A stretch of 64,000 nucleotides of DNA from Diphasiastrum complanatum. Lineage: Eukaryota > Streptophyta > Lycopodiopsida > Lycopodiales > Lycopodiaceae. Of the stretch, positions 25,700-36,479 are shown piece by piece. The stretch's first letter is position 1. Each line of letters starts with the position of its first letter. The notes beneath the pieces are model-generated. The model ran no database searches. It saw only the letters and a program-made list of their open reading frames with translations, and was not told where the DNA came from. The stretch lies in NCBI GenBank assembly GCA_029204225.1, contig MU831943.1, forward strand, positions 1 through 64,000. Direction: 5' to 3'. A program made the translations under genes and the position numbers.

Positions 25700-28464
25700 T
25701 CAAAAAGGGGTGTAGTATCATTGCAAAAGGGAAAAGGCAAGGGAAATTGTTCAAGCTTGATGCATGTGTTGTTGCTAACCAAGTTGGATGCATGGCAAAT
25801 GAACAAATGTCAATTCAAGAGGTATGGCATAAAAGGATGGGACATCTCAACTACAAGGCCTTGGAGGTAATAGCCAAAAAGGAGGTAGTAAGGGGACTTC
25901 CCAAGTCTCTTACTTGCTTGAATCATGTTTGTGAAGAATGTGCTTTGTCTAAATCACATAGATTGCCATATACTAGATCTATATCTAGATCTAAGATGCC
26001 TTTTTCTCTCTTGCATTCGGATATTCATGGTGTTACTACAATTAGCAATGGAGGTGCTAAGATGTATGTAACTTTCATTGATGATTTTAGTAGATTTTGT
26101 TGGGTTTATCTACTAAAGAGCAAGGATGAGGTGTTTGATGTGTTTGTCAAGTTCAAAGTTGCTATTGAGACTCAATTTACAACCAAAATCAAATGCTTGA
26201 GGAGCGACAATGGTGGTGAATACATTTCTAACAAATTCAAAGCCTTTTGCGATGAGCATGGGATCAAGAGGGAGTACACATGTCCAAGAACACCACAACA
26301 AAATGGAGTGGCCGAGAGGAAGAATAGAACCTTGTGTGAGAGTGCAAAGGCAATGAGATTGAATGCTAATCTTCCTAAACCTTTTTGGAGTGATGCTTTG
26401 TTGTGTGCAAATTTCCTATGCAATAGATGGCCAAGTGTTGTATTGGAAGGAAAAACCCCTTTTGAAGCTTTGTTTGGTACGAAGCCTAATGTCAAGTTTC
26501 TAAGAACTTTTGGATGCATTTGCTACTTCAACATTACTCTTGATGATAGAACTAAGGAGGATCCATCTTCAAGAAAGGGCATTTTTGTTGGTTATAGTGA
26601 AGTAAGCAAAGCATATAGGATTTATGTTCCTTCAATCAAGAAAGTGTTCACAAGTAGGGATGTCATTTTTGATGAAAGTAACATTCAAAAAGTTGTTTCA
26701 AGTGATGATGGTGTTGTTGCAACTAATGTGCTTGATGACAATGGAGTTGATGACACATTGGATGTGGATGTTGAAGAAGCCTCTTCAAGTCAAATTCCAA
26801 GGAGAACTCCAAGGCATAAAGTGAAACCCTCAAGGCTCACTTATGATGGCAAAGGTAAGCAAGTGGTGGATGGATCCAACTATGCTTTCCTAACTTCTTT
26901 TGATGTACCTTCATGTGTAGATGAAGCAAGGCAAGAAGAGGAATGGATCCAAGCAATGGATCTTGAGTTTGAAGCACTTATGAAGAACAACACATGGAGA
27001 TTGGTGGAGCTTCCAAAGGGCAAAAGTGCAATTGGATGCAAATGGATCTTCAAGGTAAAGACAAATCAAGATGGATCTATCAACAAGTTCAAGGCAAGGT
27101 TGGTGGCTAAAGGTTATGCTCAAGAGCATGGCATTGACTATGAGGAAACCTTTGCACCCGTGGCAAAGATGGTGAGCATAAGAGTAATCATTTCCCTTGC
27201 AACTCTTTATGGATGGGATCTTTGGCAATTAGACATTTCTAATGCTTTCTTGAATGGTGATCTTGAAGAGAAAGTCTACATGGAGCAACCCGAGAGCTAT
27301 GTTTCTCATAGCAAGCCTAATCATGTGTGTTTTCTACAAAAAAGTTTGTATGGTCTTAAGCAAGCACCAAGGAGTTGGTATGCTAGGCTTAACTCTTTTC
27401 TACTTTCTCAAAACTTCACTATGAGTGAGTATGATCATTCACTTTACTTTAGAATTAGTGCTAATGATGTTACAATCCTTCTAATTTATGTGGATGACAT
27501 TATTTTAAGTGGAGGGAACAAGGAAGATATAGAAGATATCAAGAAAGCACTAAAAAAGGAATTTGAAGTGCATGATCTTGGTCTTTTGAGCTATATCTTA
27601 GGAATAGAAGTAATTAGAACTTCTCAAATCACTTTTATTTCACAAGAGAAGTATGCTATTTCTATTCTCAATAGATTTCATATGGTAGATGCAAATCCTA
27701 TTGATACACCTATGGAATCACATGTAAAGCTAACTATAAGAGGTAATGAAAGATCCTTCGAGGACATTACTCTCTATAGGAAGCTAATAGGTTCTCTTAT
27801 ATATCTAACCATCACAAGACCTGATTTATCTTATTGTGTTGGTAGATTAAGCCAATTCATGCAAGATCCTAGCATAGAACATTGGAAACTAGGAAAGAGG
27901 ATCTTGAGATACATCTCGGGAACAAAAGATTTTGGCATTGTTTATAGAGGCTCATCACCTAACTTATTTGGTTTTTCAGATTCAGATTTTGCAGGAGACC
28001 TTATGGATAGAAAATCCATAAATGCACATGCTATTTTCATAGGTGATGGAGCTATCTCATGGATGTCGAAGAAACAAGCAACTATATCACTTTCTTCTAG
28101 TGAGGCCGAGTACAAAGCTTTGACATCATGCACAAAGGAGATGGTGTGGATCAAGAGGATGATTATGGAGCTTCATTTGCTGGATTTTTCAGAGAGTCCA
28201 ATCATCTTTTGTGACAACCTTTCAGCCCAAAGTCTAGCAAGCAATCCGGTTTTCCATGCAAGGAGCAAACATATCGAGGTGGCTTACCATTTTGTGAGAG
28301 AACAAGTGTTGGCAAAAGAGATCAAGCTTGAACATGTCCCATCAAAGGAATGTGTGGCTGATATCTTTACCAAAGCATTGGGAAAGGACTTATTTTTCAA
28401 GCATAGAACAAGTCTTGGTGTACTTTCTAAATCTATGCTAAAACTAGTTGAAGAGGGAGTGTGA
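25651..28464 (+). CDS. Copia pol: integrase, reverse transcriptase, RNase H (frame 2)
   Basis: 937 codons without interruption. The ATG at 25651 is an internal Met of the polyprotein. Domains in order: GAG-pre-integrase VWHKRMGHLNYKAL with HHCC (residues about 55-100). Integrase DDE core with D124 (LLHSDIHG), D186 (LRSDNGGEY) and E222 (NGVAERKN), giving the standard 35-residue D-E spacing. RT from about residue 445 (WIFKVKTNQDGSINKFKARL, QLDISNAFLNGDLEEKVYM) with the catalytic YVDD at about 613-616. RNase H from about 760 (FSDSDFAGDLMDRKS, SSSEAEYKAL, HIEVAYHFVREQV, DIFTKAL). It ends 4 bases into the 3' LTR. All catalytic residues I can check are present, so the enzymes look functional once the frame is restored. 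Confidence 0.95.
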   Translation: MLDKGFKVEFDGDACLIKKGCSIIAKGKRQGKLFKLDACVVANQVGCMANEQMSIQEVWHKRMGHLNYKALEVIAKKEVVRGLPKSLTCLNHVCEECALSKSHRLPYTRSISRSKMPFSLLHSDIHGVTTISNGGAKMYVTFIDDFSRFCWVYLLKSKDEVFDVFVKFKVAIETQFTTKIKCLRSDNGGEYISNKFKAFCDEHGIKREYTCPRTPQQNGVAERKNRTLCESAKAMRLNANLPKPFWSDALLCANFLCNRWPSVVLEGKTPFEALFGTKPNVKFLRTFGCICYFNITLDDRTKEDPSSRKGIFVGYSEVSKAYRIYVPSIKKVFTSRDVIFDESNIQKVVSSDDGVVATNVLDDNGVDDTLDVDVEEASSSQIPRRTPRHKVKPSRLTYDGKGKQVVDGSNYAFLTSFDVPSCVDEARQEEEWIQAMDLEFEALMKNNTWRLVELPKGKSAIGCKWIFKVKTNQDGSINKFKARLVAKGYAQEHGIDYEETFAPVAKMVSIRVIISLATLYGWDLWQLDISNAFLNGDLEEKVYMEQPESYVSHSKPNHVCFLQKSLYGLKQAPRSWYARLNSFLLSQNFTMSEYDHSLYFRISANDVTILLIYVDDIILSGGNKEDIEDIKKALKKEFEVHDLGLLSYILGIEVIRTSQITFISQEKYAISILNRFHMVDANPIDTPMESHVKLTIRGNERSFEDITLYRKLIGSLIYLTITRPDLSYCVGRLSQFMQDPSIEHWKLGKRILRYISGTKDFGIVYRGSSPNLFGFSDSDFAGDLMDRKSINAHAIFIGDGAISWMSKKQATISLSSSEAEYKALTSCTKEMVWIKRMIMELHLLDFSESPIIFCDNLSAQSLASNPVFHARSKHIEVAYHFVREQVLAKEIKLEHVPSKECVADIFTKALGKDLFFKHRTSLGVLSKSMLKLVEEGV
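28451..28459 (+). promoter_or_regulatory. Polypurine tract of the young Copia
   Basis: AAGAGGGAG immediately before the 3' LTR. It is the expected primer for plus-strand synthesis and overlaps the last pol codons. Confidence 0.9.
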
Positions 28465-29112
28465 AAAATTGTCAACTAGTAGTATTTTCCTAACTTGAGA
28501 TTTTGTAGGCCTATGGCCAAATAAAAGTTAGAGATAGGTTCATACATGTATGTAGAGGCCCAAAGTATGTGTACACTACTTTTGAGGTCACATTAATTAG
28601 AGGAGGTCGAGTGTGGAGCTCTTCTATTGGCTCATAATTTGGTGCATTCCTATTTGACCAAATTTCTAGGTATATGGGTGAATCCTATTGGACCCCAATT
28701 TTAGCCTATCATAAGACAAGTGGCCAAGAGGCACTATGGCTGCTATAAATAGCCATCTCCACGAGTATGTACACATCTCATTTTCATTCTATTGAATGAA
28801 TGTTATGCTCTTTGATGATCCATCTTCTTCTCTCTCACTTTTTTGTTCATATCTTGCATTCTAGCCACTAGAATTGTGATTTCTTTGTTGCTATGGCTTC
28901 ACACGTGTGAAATGCAGGTTGTAGGCTCTGAAGTACGGACAGGGACAGCAAGTTTCTGTTTGTGGAAGCTTATGATCAGATTTTGATGTTTAGTTGATGT
29001 TTAGTATGCTTAACATCACAATTTCTATCATTTTTTCAATCTAGATGTGCATAACTTCCATGGCCAAGATCTTTATGAAACTTTAGCATCTTTTGGATCT
29101 GAGTTTTTCACA
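28460..29112 (+). repeat. 3' LTR of the young Copia
   Basis: Same length as the 5' LTR and one visible mismatch. It is preceded by the purine tract AAGAGGGAG (28451-28459), which overlaps the last codons of pol. Confidence 0.97.
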
Positions 29113-29117
29113 CCCTG

Positions 29118-29553
29118 TACGTGGAAGCCCGACCACAAAATCCATAGATATACTTTCCCACTTTCCGGTAGGAATATCTAAAGGATGTAATAGGCCACTA
29201 GCTTTTAGCCTCTCTACTTTATTTAACTGGCACTTGATACATTTAAGTACATAGGCCTCTACCTGACTTTTCATCTTAGGCCACCAAAATTGTCTTCGAA
29301 CTAAGTCAAGTGTTCTTTGTATACTCGGATGTCCTGCGTATGGACTATCATGAAACTCATGCAAGATTTGGGCCCTTACAGTGTCATTCTCCAGTACACA
29401 CACCTTAATCTTGTTTCGAATTAGGAAATTTGTTTCAATCTTTCCTTGATTTGAGAAATCTTGCAAACATGAATTAACCCCCGAAAGTACTTGTTGCCAA
29501 TACTTTCCAAAAAAGGGATCATACTCATATAGTCCTTGAAGAGACTGAAACAA
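29118..29553 (-). pseudogene. Chromovirus integrase, N-terminal part (right of the nested Copia)
   Basis: On the minus strand it contains HDSPYAGHPSIQRTLDLVRR, FWWPKM and CIKCQLNK, the HHCC zinc-binding module. MDFVVGLPRTG follows, with the first catalytic Asp. The reading is then cut by the Copia LTR. The flank CCCTG (29113-29117) is the right target-site duplication. The text continues at 23247. Confidence 0.85.
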
Positions 29554-29781
29554 CTCCGGTTCTATAACAATAAATCACAACTGATTAATTATCGGTAACC
29601 GACTCAAAGCATCCGCTAGAGTATTTTGACTTCCTTTACAATAACGTATAGAAAAGTCAAAGATTTGCATCAGCTCATCCCATCTAGCTTGCCTCCCCTT
29701 TAAATCTATAACATCACATAAATATCAAAGAGTCTGATGATCCGTCAAAACTTCAAATCTAGCTCCATAGAAATAATGTCG

Positions 29782-30785
29782 TCAAATTTTCAAGGAATGA
29801 ACAATTGCAAACAGTTTCTTCTCATAGGTACAATACCTAGACTGAGCAGGATTGAGTTTCTTGCTTTCATAAGCCACATGATGTCCATCCTGCATCAAAA
29901 CAACTCCAATAGCATAATCACTGGCATCGGTCCTAACCACAAAAGTCTTATTAGGATCGCCAATGATTAGTATTGGTGCCGAAGTGACACTTTTCTTAAG
30001 CAGCTCAAAACAATTATTCATATCCTCCGTCCACACCACTAGTGGACTCTTAGCCCTCCGGCTTAGCAAATTGGGGAATATGCCGATGGAAAAATCCCAC
30101 AAACCCCAAGAAAGACTTGATTTTTCGAACTGTGGTGAGAATAGGCCAATCAATAACCCTCTAGATACGATCATCCTCAATCTCCACCCCCGTTCGAAAA
30201 TCTTATGTCCCAAGTAAGACAATTCCTTAGCAAAAAAGTCACACTTAGACTCCTTGGCAAAGAGCTTTTCCCTTCTTAGAATGTCCAAGACAATCCTAAA
30301 ATGCTCTTTATGTTCCACCAAAGTCATACTGAACACTAGGATATCATCTAAGAATACCACTATGAATCTTCCCAAATATGGCCTGAACAAATCGTTCATC
30401 ATTTGTTGGAAAGTTGCCGGTGCATTGGTCAAACCAAAGGCAACACCAAAAATTCGTAGTGACCAAAGCGAGTTCGAAACCCGATTTTTGGTATATCTTC
30501 TGTCTTAATGTATATTTGATGGTAGCCTGATCTTAGATCTATCTTGGTAAAGTACCCAACACCACCAAGATAGTCTATTAGATCATCCATCCGCGACAGT
30601 GGATATCTATTCTTAACGGTTACCTTGTTCAATTTCTTATAGTCGACGCAAAACCTTATAGTCCCATCCTTCTTGGCCACCATAACCACTGGTGATGCCC
30701 AAGGAGACCTACTAGGTTGTACCCACCCCTTTTTCAGGTAATCATGTAATTGCCAATTTACCTTAGCCTCTTCCGATGCACTCAT
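29782..30785 (-). pseudogene. Chromovirus reverse transcriptase and RNase H start, frameshifted
   Basis: Part one (30785-30429) encodes [37 protein letters not shown] and [11 protein letters not shown], the RT fingers and palm. A single T appears lost near 30437, where the family reads [12 protein letters not shown]. Reading resumes in the next frame (30432-29782) with TNAPATFQQMMND and VVFLDDILVFS, so the catalytic F-x-D-D box is intact. Further indels scramble the thumb (about 30110-30220). RNase H then begins with FVVRTDASDYAIGVVLMQD and YCTYEKKLFAIV. The frame ends at 29782, and 29554-29781 is degenerate. Confidence 0.85.
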
Positions 30786-31170
30786 CCTATAAGGACGCTG
30801 TGCGATGGGAATTGCTCCAGGTATTAGGTCAATTTTATGATCAACCGTCCTTTCCGATGGTAAACCTACAAGAAGGTCTAAAAAAACATCATTGAATTCC
30901 TGCCTAAGTTCATTATAGGCTTCAAATTATGTAGTGTTCTCACTGGGTATATTCATGGCATTTATGTTAAGTTCATCATCATTGCAGCAAATGATATCAT
31001 TATGAAAACATAAATAAACTTTAAAATCAAAATTCTTCATAATAAAATTAAGTTCCCGTTTAGAATAAGGGTTTACAATTTTCAGTGTCAACACTCAAAC
31101 TAGACTTGATCTTAATTAAAGAATTCTCATGCATAAAAGATAAAGATTTCTCAACAAAATCAATTCTCAA

Positions 31171-32448
31171 TTATTTGTTCTTATTAAAATGCCATTGTTG
31201 CCCAAGAACAATATCTACATTAGCTAATTGAACAACATGAAATTCTAGTTTTTCAGAATAATCCTGAATGTGCAATTCTACATCAGAAACAATAAAATTC
31301 ATCAAATTGGAATCACTTTCCGATACCATTGTCACACGATAATTTTTCTCACTTTTTTTGGTAGGAAGGCTTAGCGTCTGCACCAAATATACATTAATAA
31401 AGGTATGAGTGGACCTTGTGTCAAAAAGAACATTAACAACTTGATCATTAACTTTACCTTTAATGCAAATAAGGTCATTAAGACCAAAAGCTAAAGAACT
31501 AAGAAAACAAACATCCATCGCATTACTTCGAGATAGATTACCTGAGGCTGAAGCTTGTTTTTTGACGCAATCACGTGCAAGGTGACCCTTGCCATTGCAC
31601 TTGAAGCACAGGTTCGTCTTACGAGCTTCAGCTTTATCATTGCCACCATGATGATTTTTAAAAATTTTCTTGGTTTTCTTAGGATTGTTGGAATTGGGAT
31701 GTGTTTCATTAACAACTTCTCTATCTTTCCTCTTAAATTGAAAACCTTTTTTTTGCTCATTAGGTTGTTGACTCCTAGGTGGCTTAGGTGTGTCATTGAA
31801 GTATTTTGCAGCCCTAATAGCATCTTCTAGGGTTTTTGGATGGTTCCTATGAACATCCACTTGGTAATCTTTTGGTAACCCATCAATAAACATTAACATT
31901 TGTACCTTGGGCGGAATATCACTATAAAGTGGATTCAGGTACTCATGAAAATCTTGAATAAATTGTTTCAAGCCTTTATTCATGGTTAGATGACTCAACT
32001 TTTGGAAGTGTTCATAGTCATCTAAAAGTGGTAGAAAATAATCCCTAAAAAGCTTGCAAAAATCATCCCATATACAAGGTTGATTGCCCTTTGCAACTAA
32101 CTCATCCCACCAAACTAAGGCTCTTCCTTCAAGGAACATGGTGACAGTGGATAACTTCTCAGATTCAGGGAATTGGTTCATGGCAAAGTATTTATTCCAA
32201 ACATTTAGCCAAGAACTTACCACTTGTAAGTTCCTATCTTTCTTCTCCCCCTTAAACACTTTCACAGGAGCTGAAACTACATGCTTCTTCTGATTGGCTA
32301 ACCTAGACTCTAAGTCTTGGTTTCTTTGATAAGTTTCAAGAAGCTGCTTATTAGTGGCTTGAATTTGTTGGTATAAAAGTTCAAGAGCTTGTGTCACATT
32401 GGATGGGTTTGATCGATCAAATGTTGGGTTTTCATTGGCTTGATCCAT
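31171..32448 (-). pseudogene. Chromovirus gag with zinc knuckle, fused to protease with mutated active site
   Basis: A 425-codon open frame. The N-terminus has a coiled-coil-like stretch (LELLYQQIQATNKQLLETYQ). The retrotransposon gag core follows (VSSWLNVWNKYFAMNQFPE, FLEGRALVWWDEL, FRDYFLPLLDDYEHFQKLSHLTM) over residues about 70-200. A CCHC knuckle CFKCNGKGHLARDC lies at about residues 279-293. The protease begins near residue 335. Its active site reads LFDTRSTHTFI, where the family has D-T-G, so the flap-side glycine is arginine and protease activity should be lost. The C-terminus DIVLGQQWHF is the usual LGxxWL protease end. The gap 30786-31170 between here and RT is broken by stops. Confidence 0.85.
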
Positions 32449-33473
32449 TGGTGTTGCTTGTGTGTTTTCCTATTGTGCAAATACAACAACAGGTGCTCAA
32501 ATTAGAATGACAGAAATGCTTCAATTGTTACATCCAGTGCAAATAAAAAGCATTTACTTCTATTCATTCAATCTTATTGTTTGTAAGCTCAATCCAAGCC
32601 TACTATTTGCAAGCTTACCCAAGCTTAAGAGGAAAACAACAACAAGCTACATTTGCCTTAATCAAAAGCAAAAATGAAAACCAAATCTTTATGTATACCT
32701 TCAATACACTAATCCAAGCTAATGTTTACATAAAGTTCTCATTCCCATTCCAATTCCATTTGTCATTTCAAAAGCAATCAAAGTTTTCACATTTCTCATT
32801 TCCAAAACCAAAAAACTAGTGTCTAGAAATGGATAACTAATGAAGCTTTATGAAAACTTCAATTTTCAGATCTGATTTTCAGATTTACAGGTCTGAAAAT
32901 CAGAACTTCAAAATGACAAAAAACAGAATTTCAAAACTTGTTTTATGCACAAAGTTACACTACCATTCCCTTCCTACATTGTCCTCTTCATGAAACTAGG
33001 AGATAGAAAGGTGTAACTAATGAAGTTTGAATGAAAGCTTCACTTTTCAAATCTGATTTTCAGATTTACAGGTCTGAAAAATAGAACTTCAAAATGAAAA
33101 TCAGAACTTCAAACACTTCATTTATGCAAAAAAACACTAGTTTTAATCAAAACACAAAGCTAGAATCAATCTTTTTGCCAAAAAAAAGTTTGTGTATGTA
33201 GAGGAAGACTACCTGTAACCACCCCACAAATCTTTTTTCAGAACTTTTAAAAACCCAAAGCCCACTTTAAAACTTCTCTAACATGATAAAAAAACAGCCC
33301 CTAAACAATTCTATAGGCATCACTACTCTCTTCCAAAGAAAACTAGATTCATTGGGTACTTCAACTACAAGCTTCCTACAACTAGAAAAGCCTATAATCT
33401 TTTTCAAAAAAAAATTAGTTGGTGATCTTAATAGAACTTGAAGAAGGTTAGAAAGGTTACCATCCTTTGTCTA

Positions 33474-33485
33474 GCTCTGATACCA
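33474..33485 (-). promoter_or_regulatory. Chromovirus primer-binding site (tRNA-Met)
   Basis: The minus strand reads TGGTATCAGAGC, a perfect match to the plant initiator tRNA-Met primer sequence. One base (33486) separates it from the LTR. Confidence 0.95.
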
Positions 33486-33486
33486 C

Positions 33487-34565
33487 TTTTACAAGTAGAG
33501 GTGAGGAAGTCCTCCAAATCCAAGGTAGAGCCTCCAAATGTCCTCCAAGCAACCTGCAAGCTTCAAGATGCTCCCCAACTCCAAGCTAGGATGCCTCCAC
33601 CTGCAAGTAAGGATCTGCAAGCCGCCAAGTATCTCTCCTCCACCTGTGTCCCTACTCTTTAAACACAAAGATAGATAACAAACTAGCCTCAAGTATTCAC
33701 CACCCAACCATAGCTAGATCCAAGCTCCAAGCAAGACCTATTTAGCACCCCCTTGCTAACCATAAACAAATCACAAGCATACCACAACACTCCATAGCAT
33801 ACTCAAGATCCAAACCCTACTTATGTCTCATACCATAAGCAAGATCCAGACCTCAAGCATACTACCCCAAGAAAGCACTCTACACACTAGTAGCAACACT
33901 GGAGCATAAGCAAAGCAAACAAGAGAGATCTCTCCCTCCCAATGGGCACCCTACTACCCTCATATAGATGGCCCATGGACCCCTCCAATGCACTATGGAG
34001 TTCCATGCTTATCCAATGAGAGAGAGAGAAGCCTAGGGGAGTTAAAGAATCTCCAAAAGCCTCCATAGGCTTATGGAATGTCAAGAGACTCCTTCCATAA
34101 CCTATGACTCTTTGAATGCCTTTCTTGTGGGAGTTAGGAACTCAATGGACACTTTAGAAGGGCGCCCTCCTACTAGGTCCCATTGCCCAAGTTGTGCAAG
34201 TATACTTTGGTCCTAGACCAATAAAGTGATATGGTTCAAGGTTGAGGCCCAAGGTTTAAAAAAATAGTCATCCAATGACTTTCTAACACCTCTCTAGGTT
34301 CCATACCTCCATCCAAGATATAGACACCTACCTGCCCTTTGCCAAGGACACTAGTACCTTAATCTAAGACACCTATCCTTAATACTAAGGGTACCCCTTA
34401 TCCAAGGGTCACGTGACTCCATACCTCCAACTAAGGTATATTCACTTGCCTGCCCTTATCCAAGGGCACATACCCTTAATCCTAAGGGTACCTTGCCATT
34501 TAGCCCCCAACACTAAATGGACTATTAGGGGTCTGAAGTACTGCTAGTTACATAGGTATGTAACA
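33487..34565 (-). repeat. 5' LTR of the chromovirus
   Basis: Partner of 21139-22217. The primer-binding site lies one base inside its inner edge. Confidence 0.95.
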
Positions 34566-34570
34566 GGTCC

Positions 34571-36474
34571 TGTAATTGAAAGTCAACTTCTCTCATCAAC
34601 ACCAAAACATTAACTTGCTATCTAATACCAAATATTGTGAAACAAGATATGCCAAAGGGAAATTGCTACAATATGCACAGATCTACAAAACACTTACACA
34701 AAGCCATACACTCTGCTAACACTTTGCTTGCTATTTCAAACAAGTACTCCAGCCAAGTTTCTTTGGCAACCCACAATCTAAAATCTTTATCATTTTTTGG
34801 GATACCAAATTGGCCACTCATAGGACCAACACACCATTTAAGCCAGTTGCATTTTGTCTCATTTGGAACTGAAGAACAATGCAAGTGATGCAACTTTTCT
34901 AGACCAAGTGTGACCCCCATACTGGTGGTTTATGTGTTGGTCACTAACTCAAACCATTCAATGCATCTTGTTTGTCCATATGTAGTGAACAACAGATTTG
35001 GCTTCCTTTATGGTCTTGTGTGCTTTGTCCGTGCCAACATTAAACCTGGCTCTAACCTCATCCATCTCTTGTGCAATGTCATGCTACACATTCATCATGC
35101 ACTCAACTCATAAATGCACACAATAGATAGCTTGGCCAAAAAACATTTGCTCAATAATAGAAAAATGCAACATGCTCAATAATGCATACCTCATATAGCA
35201 CTCTAGTAAGCATATAACATGTAAGAGGATACCACATGATGTTTCTACGTTTCAATTGCTCAGCTAGTTCAACGTCCGTAAATTTTGTCTTGAAATTATC
35301 AAATGAACACCCACACAATCGTCGAACACTATACAACTGATCGCCCAGCTTAGTTTTTACAATTCCAATTTCATTTAGCCTGATTCAGATTGACAACCAA
35401 TCAACAAATAAATTATCCAAGCAATTACTACCAACCAAATTTAAGAAAATACTGAAGCTACTAGACAAACCTATTGATTCGGTTCATGGAAGATAGTAGT
35501 GCCATTCCACTTTGGACGTCAGGCTCGATGAAGCTGGCTCAAACCAGCACATGCCTACTTATGTCACACGAAAAAGCCTCATGTATTGCCTCCATCCAAC
35601 CAACGACCCGATGATTTCTGTCCCAACAAATGAACATGCGACCATGCATGTCACTCCAACATGTGTCATGCGACATTGCTTCATCAAACTTGGAACTTAA
35701 TTGTTCCCAAATTAGATTCCAAAGGGCTTTTACATGGTCTTTTACAAGCACACTTTGCCCAGTGGGTGTTGCCATAGACAATATAAAATCACCCTTCTCC
35801 ATTAAGTACCCATCTTCTTTGAACAAGCGTTTCATACGCAACCTTTGTTTTCCAATAGTTTGAATTGTTCGATGGGACAAAATTCGACACAATGGAATTA
35901 ATGGTGGTGGAGTGTCTCTATTCACCTTCAGTAGAGCCATTGTGTGTGAAAGCATATCCAGATGGAATCTCAAGGGAATTGTACCAATCTCATCTACTGG
36001 CATTGACTTCTTTCTCCCTCTCTTATCTCCCAATGCAGCAACTTCTCCACTTTCGTGGGCATCATCAATATCCGTAGCTATTACTCCAGTGTCCACAAAT
36101 GATTGGGTTGTCTACATAAGCTCAATCGAGTCCATATTTTGAATACCTTCAATTGGGTCAGTGACACCTATGTCATGAATAACGTGAAAGCCAATAATTT
36201 ATCATAAGCCAACTCACCAATATGATTTAGACCAAAATTATATCTCACAAATAAACAATATATACCAACCTCTTCAACCAATGCATCATCCGACAAGTGC
36301 ATGCAAGAGCTTTTCGTATGTTCCATTTTGAAGAAGTGTTTTCGCTTGTGATCTTGTCAAAACCATGTTGTGCATTTTACTCGCCATTGTTGTATTAGCG
36401 GGATTGTATAGCACAATAACAATATAAAACATCACCCATTTAAAACAATGCAAAGTACCCACATTGGCACCCAC
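34571..36474 (-). pseudogene. Unknown spliced minus-strand locus with a WDxNHR motif
   Basis: Several exon-like pieces run right to left. 36474-36235 has an ATG-started frame with MHNMVLTRSQAKTLLQNG and a possible donor GAG|GTTGG. 36170-35539 encodes about 200 residues (IPLRFHLDMLSHTMAL, GKQRLRMKRLFKEDGYLMEK, MFICWDRNHRVVGWMEAI) after an in-frame TAG near 36115. 35379-35190 encodes LYSVRRLCGCSFDNFKTKF and WYPLTCYMLTRVLYE between a consensus acceptor (CAG|G) and donor (GAG|GTATGC). 34920-34666 encodes LHHLHCSSVPNE and CNWLKWCVGPMSGQF. The DxNHR box recalls the ParB/sulfiredoxin-fold motif (D-G-x-H-R), a weak analogy. In-frame stops and the chromovirus at its 3' side suggest it is inactive. I do not recognise the gene. 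Confidence 0.45.
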
Positions 36475-36479
36475 TTACC

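Larger units (their letters stand above)
23253..29112 (+). mobile_element. Young, almost intact Ty1/Copia retrotransposon (5860 bp)
   Basis: Two LTRs of 653 bp each (23253-23905, 28460-29112) differ at one base that I can find (gaagatcc against gatgatcc, about 23607 and 28814). The termini are TGTGAAAAA and TTTTTCACA. The TSD CCCTG is perfect (23248-23252, 29113-29117). A perfect primer site follows the 5' LTR and a purine tract precedes the 3' LTR. Gag-pol is open except for one lost base near 25650. It lies inside the chromovirus integrase in the opposite orientation. The near-identity of the LTRs means a very recent insertion. A second, older copy of the family lies at 48279-51530. Confidence 0.97.
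21139..34565 (-). mobile_element. Complete but mutated Ty3/Gypsy chromovirus, minus strand, hosting a nested Copia
   Basis: Two 1079-bp LTRs (21139-22217 and 33487-34565, about 97% alike by eye) flank an interior with gag, protease, RT, RNase H, integrase and chromodomain in Gypsy order on the minus strand. The 5-bp TSD GGTCC is perfect (21134-21138 and 34566-34570). The primer site TGGTATCAGAGC (complement of 33474-33485) lies one base from the 5' LTR. The polypurine tract (AGGGGGAAGGAA, complement of about 22218-22229) abuts the 3' LTR. The integrase is split by the Copia at 23253-29112. Without it the element would be about 7.6 kb. A protease mutation, frameshifts and stops make it non-autonomous. 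Confidence 0.95.

Noticed and set aside
26113-28475. Minus-strand frames over the young Copia
   Set aside because: Antisense shadows of pol.
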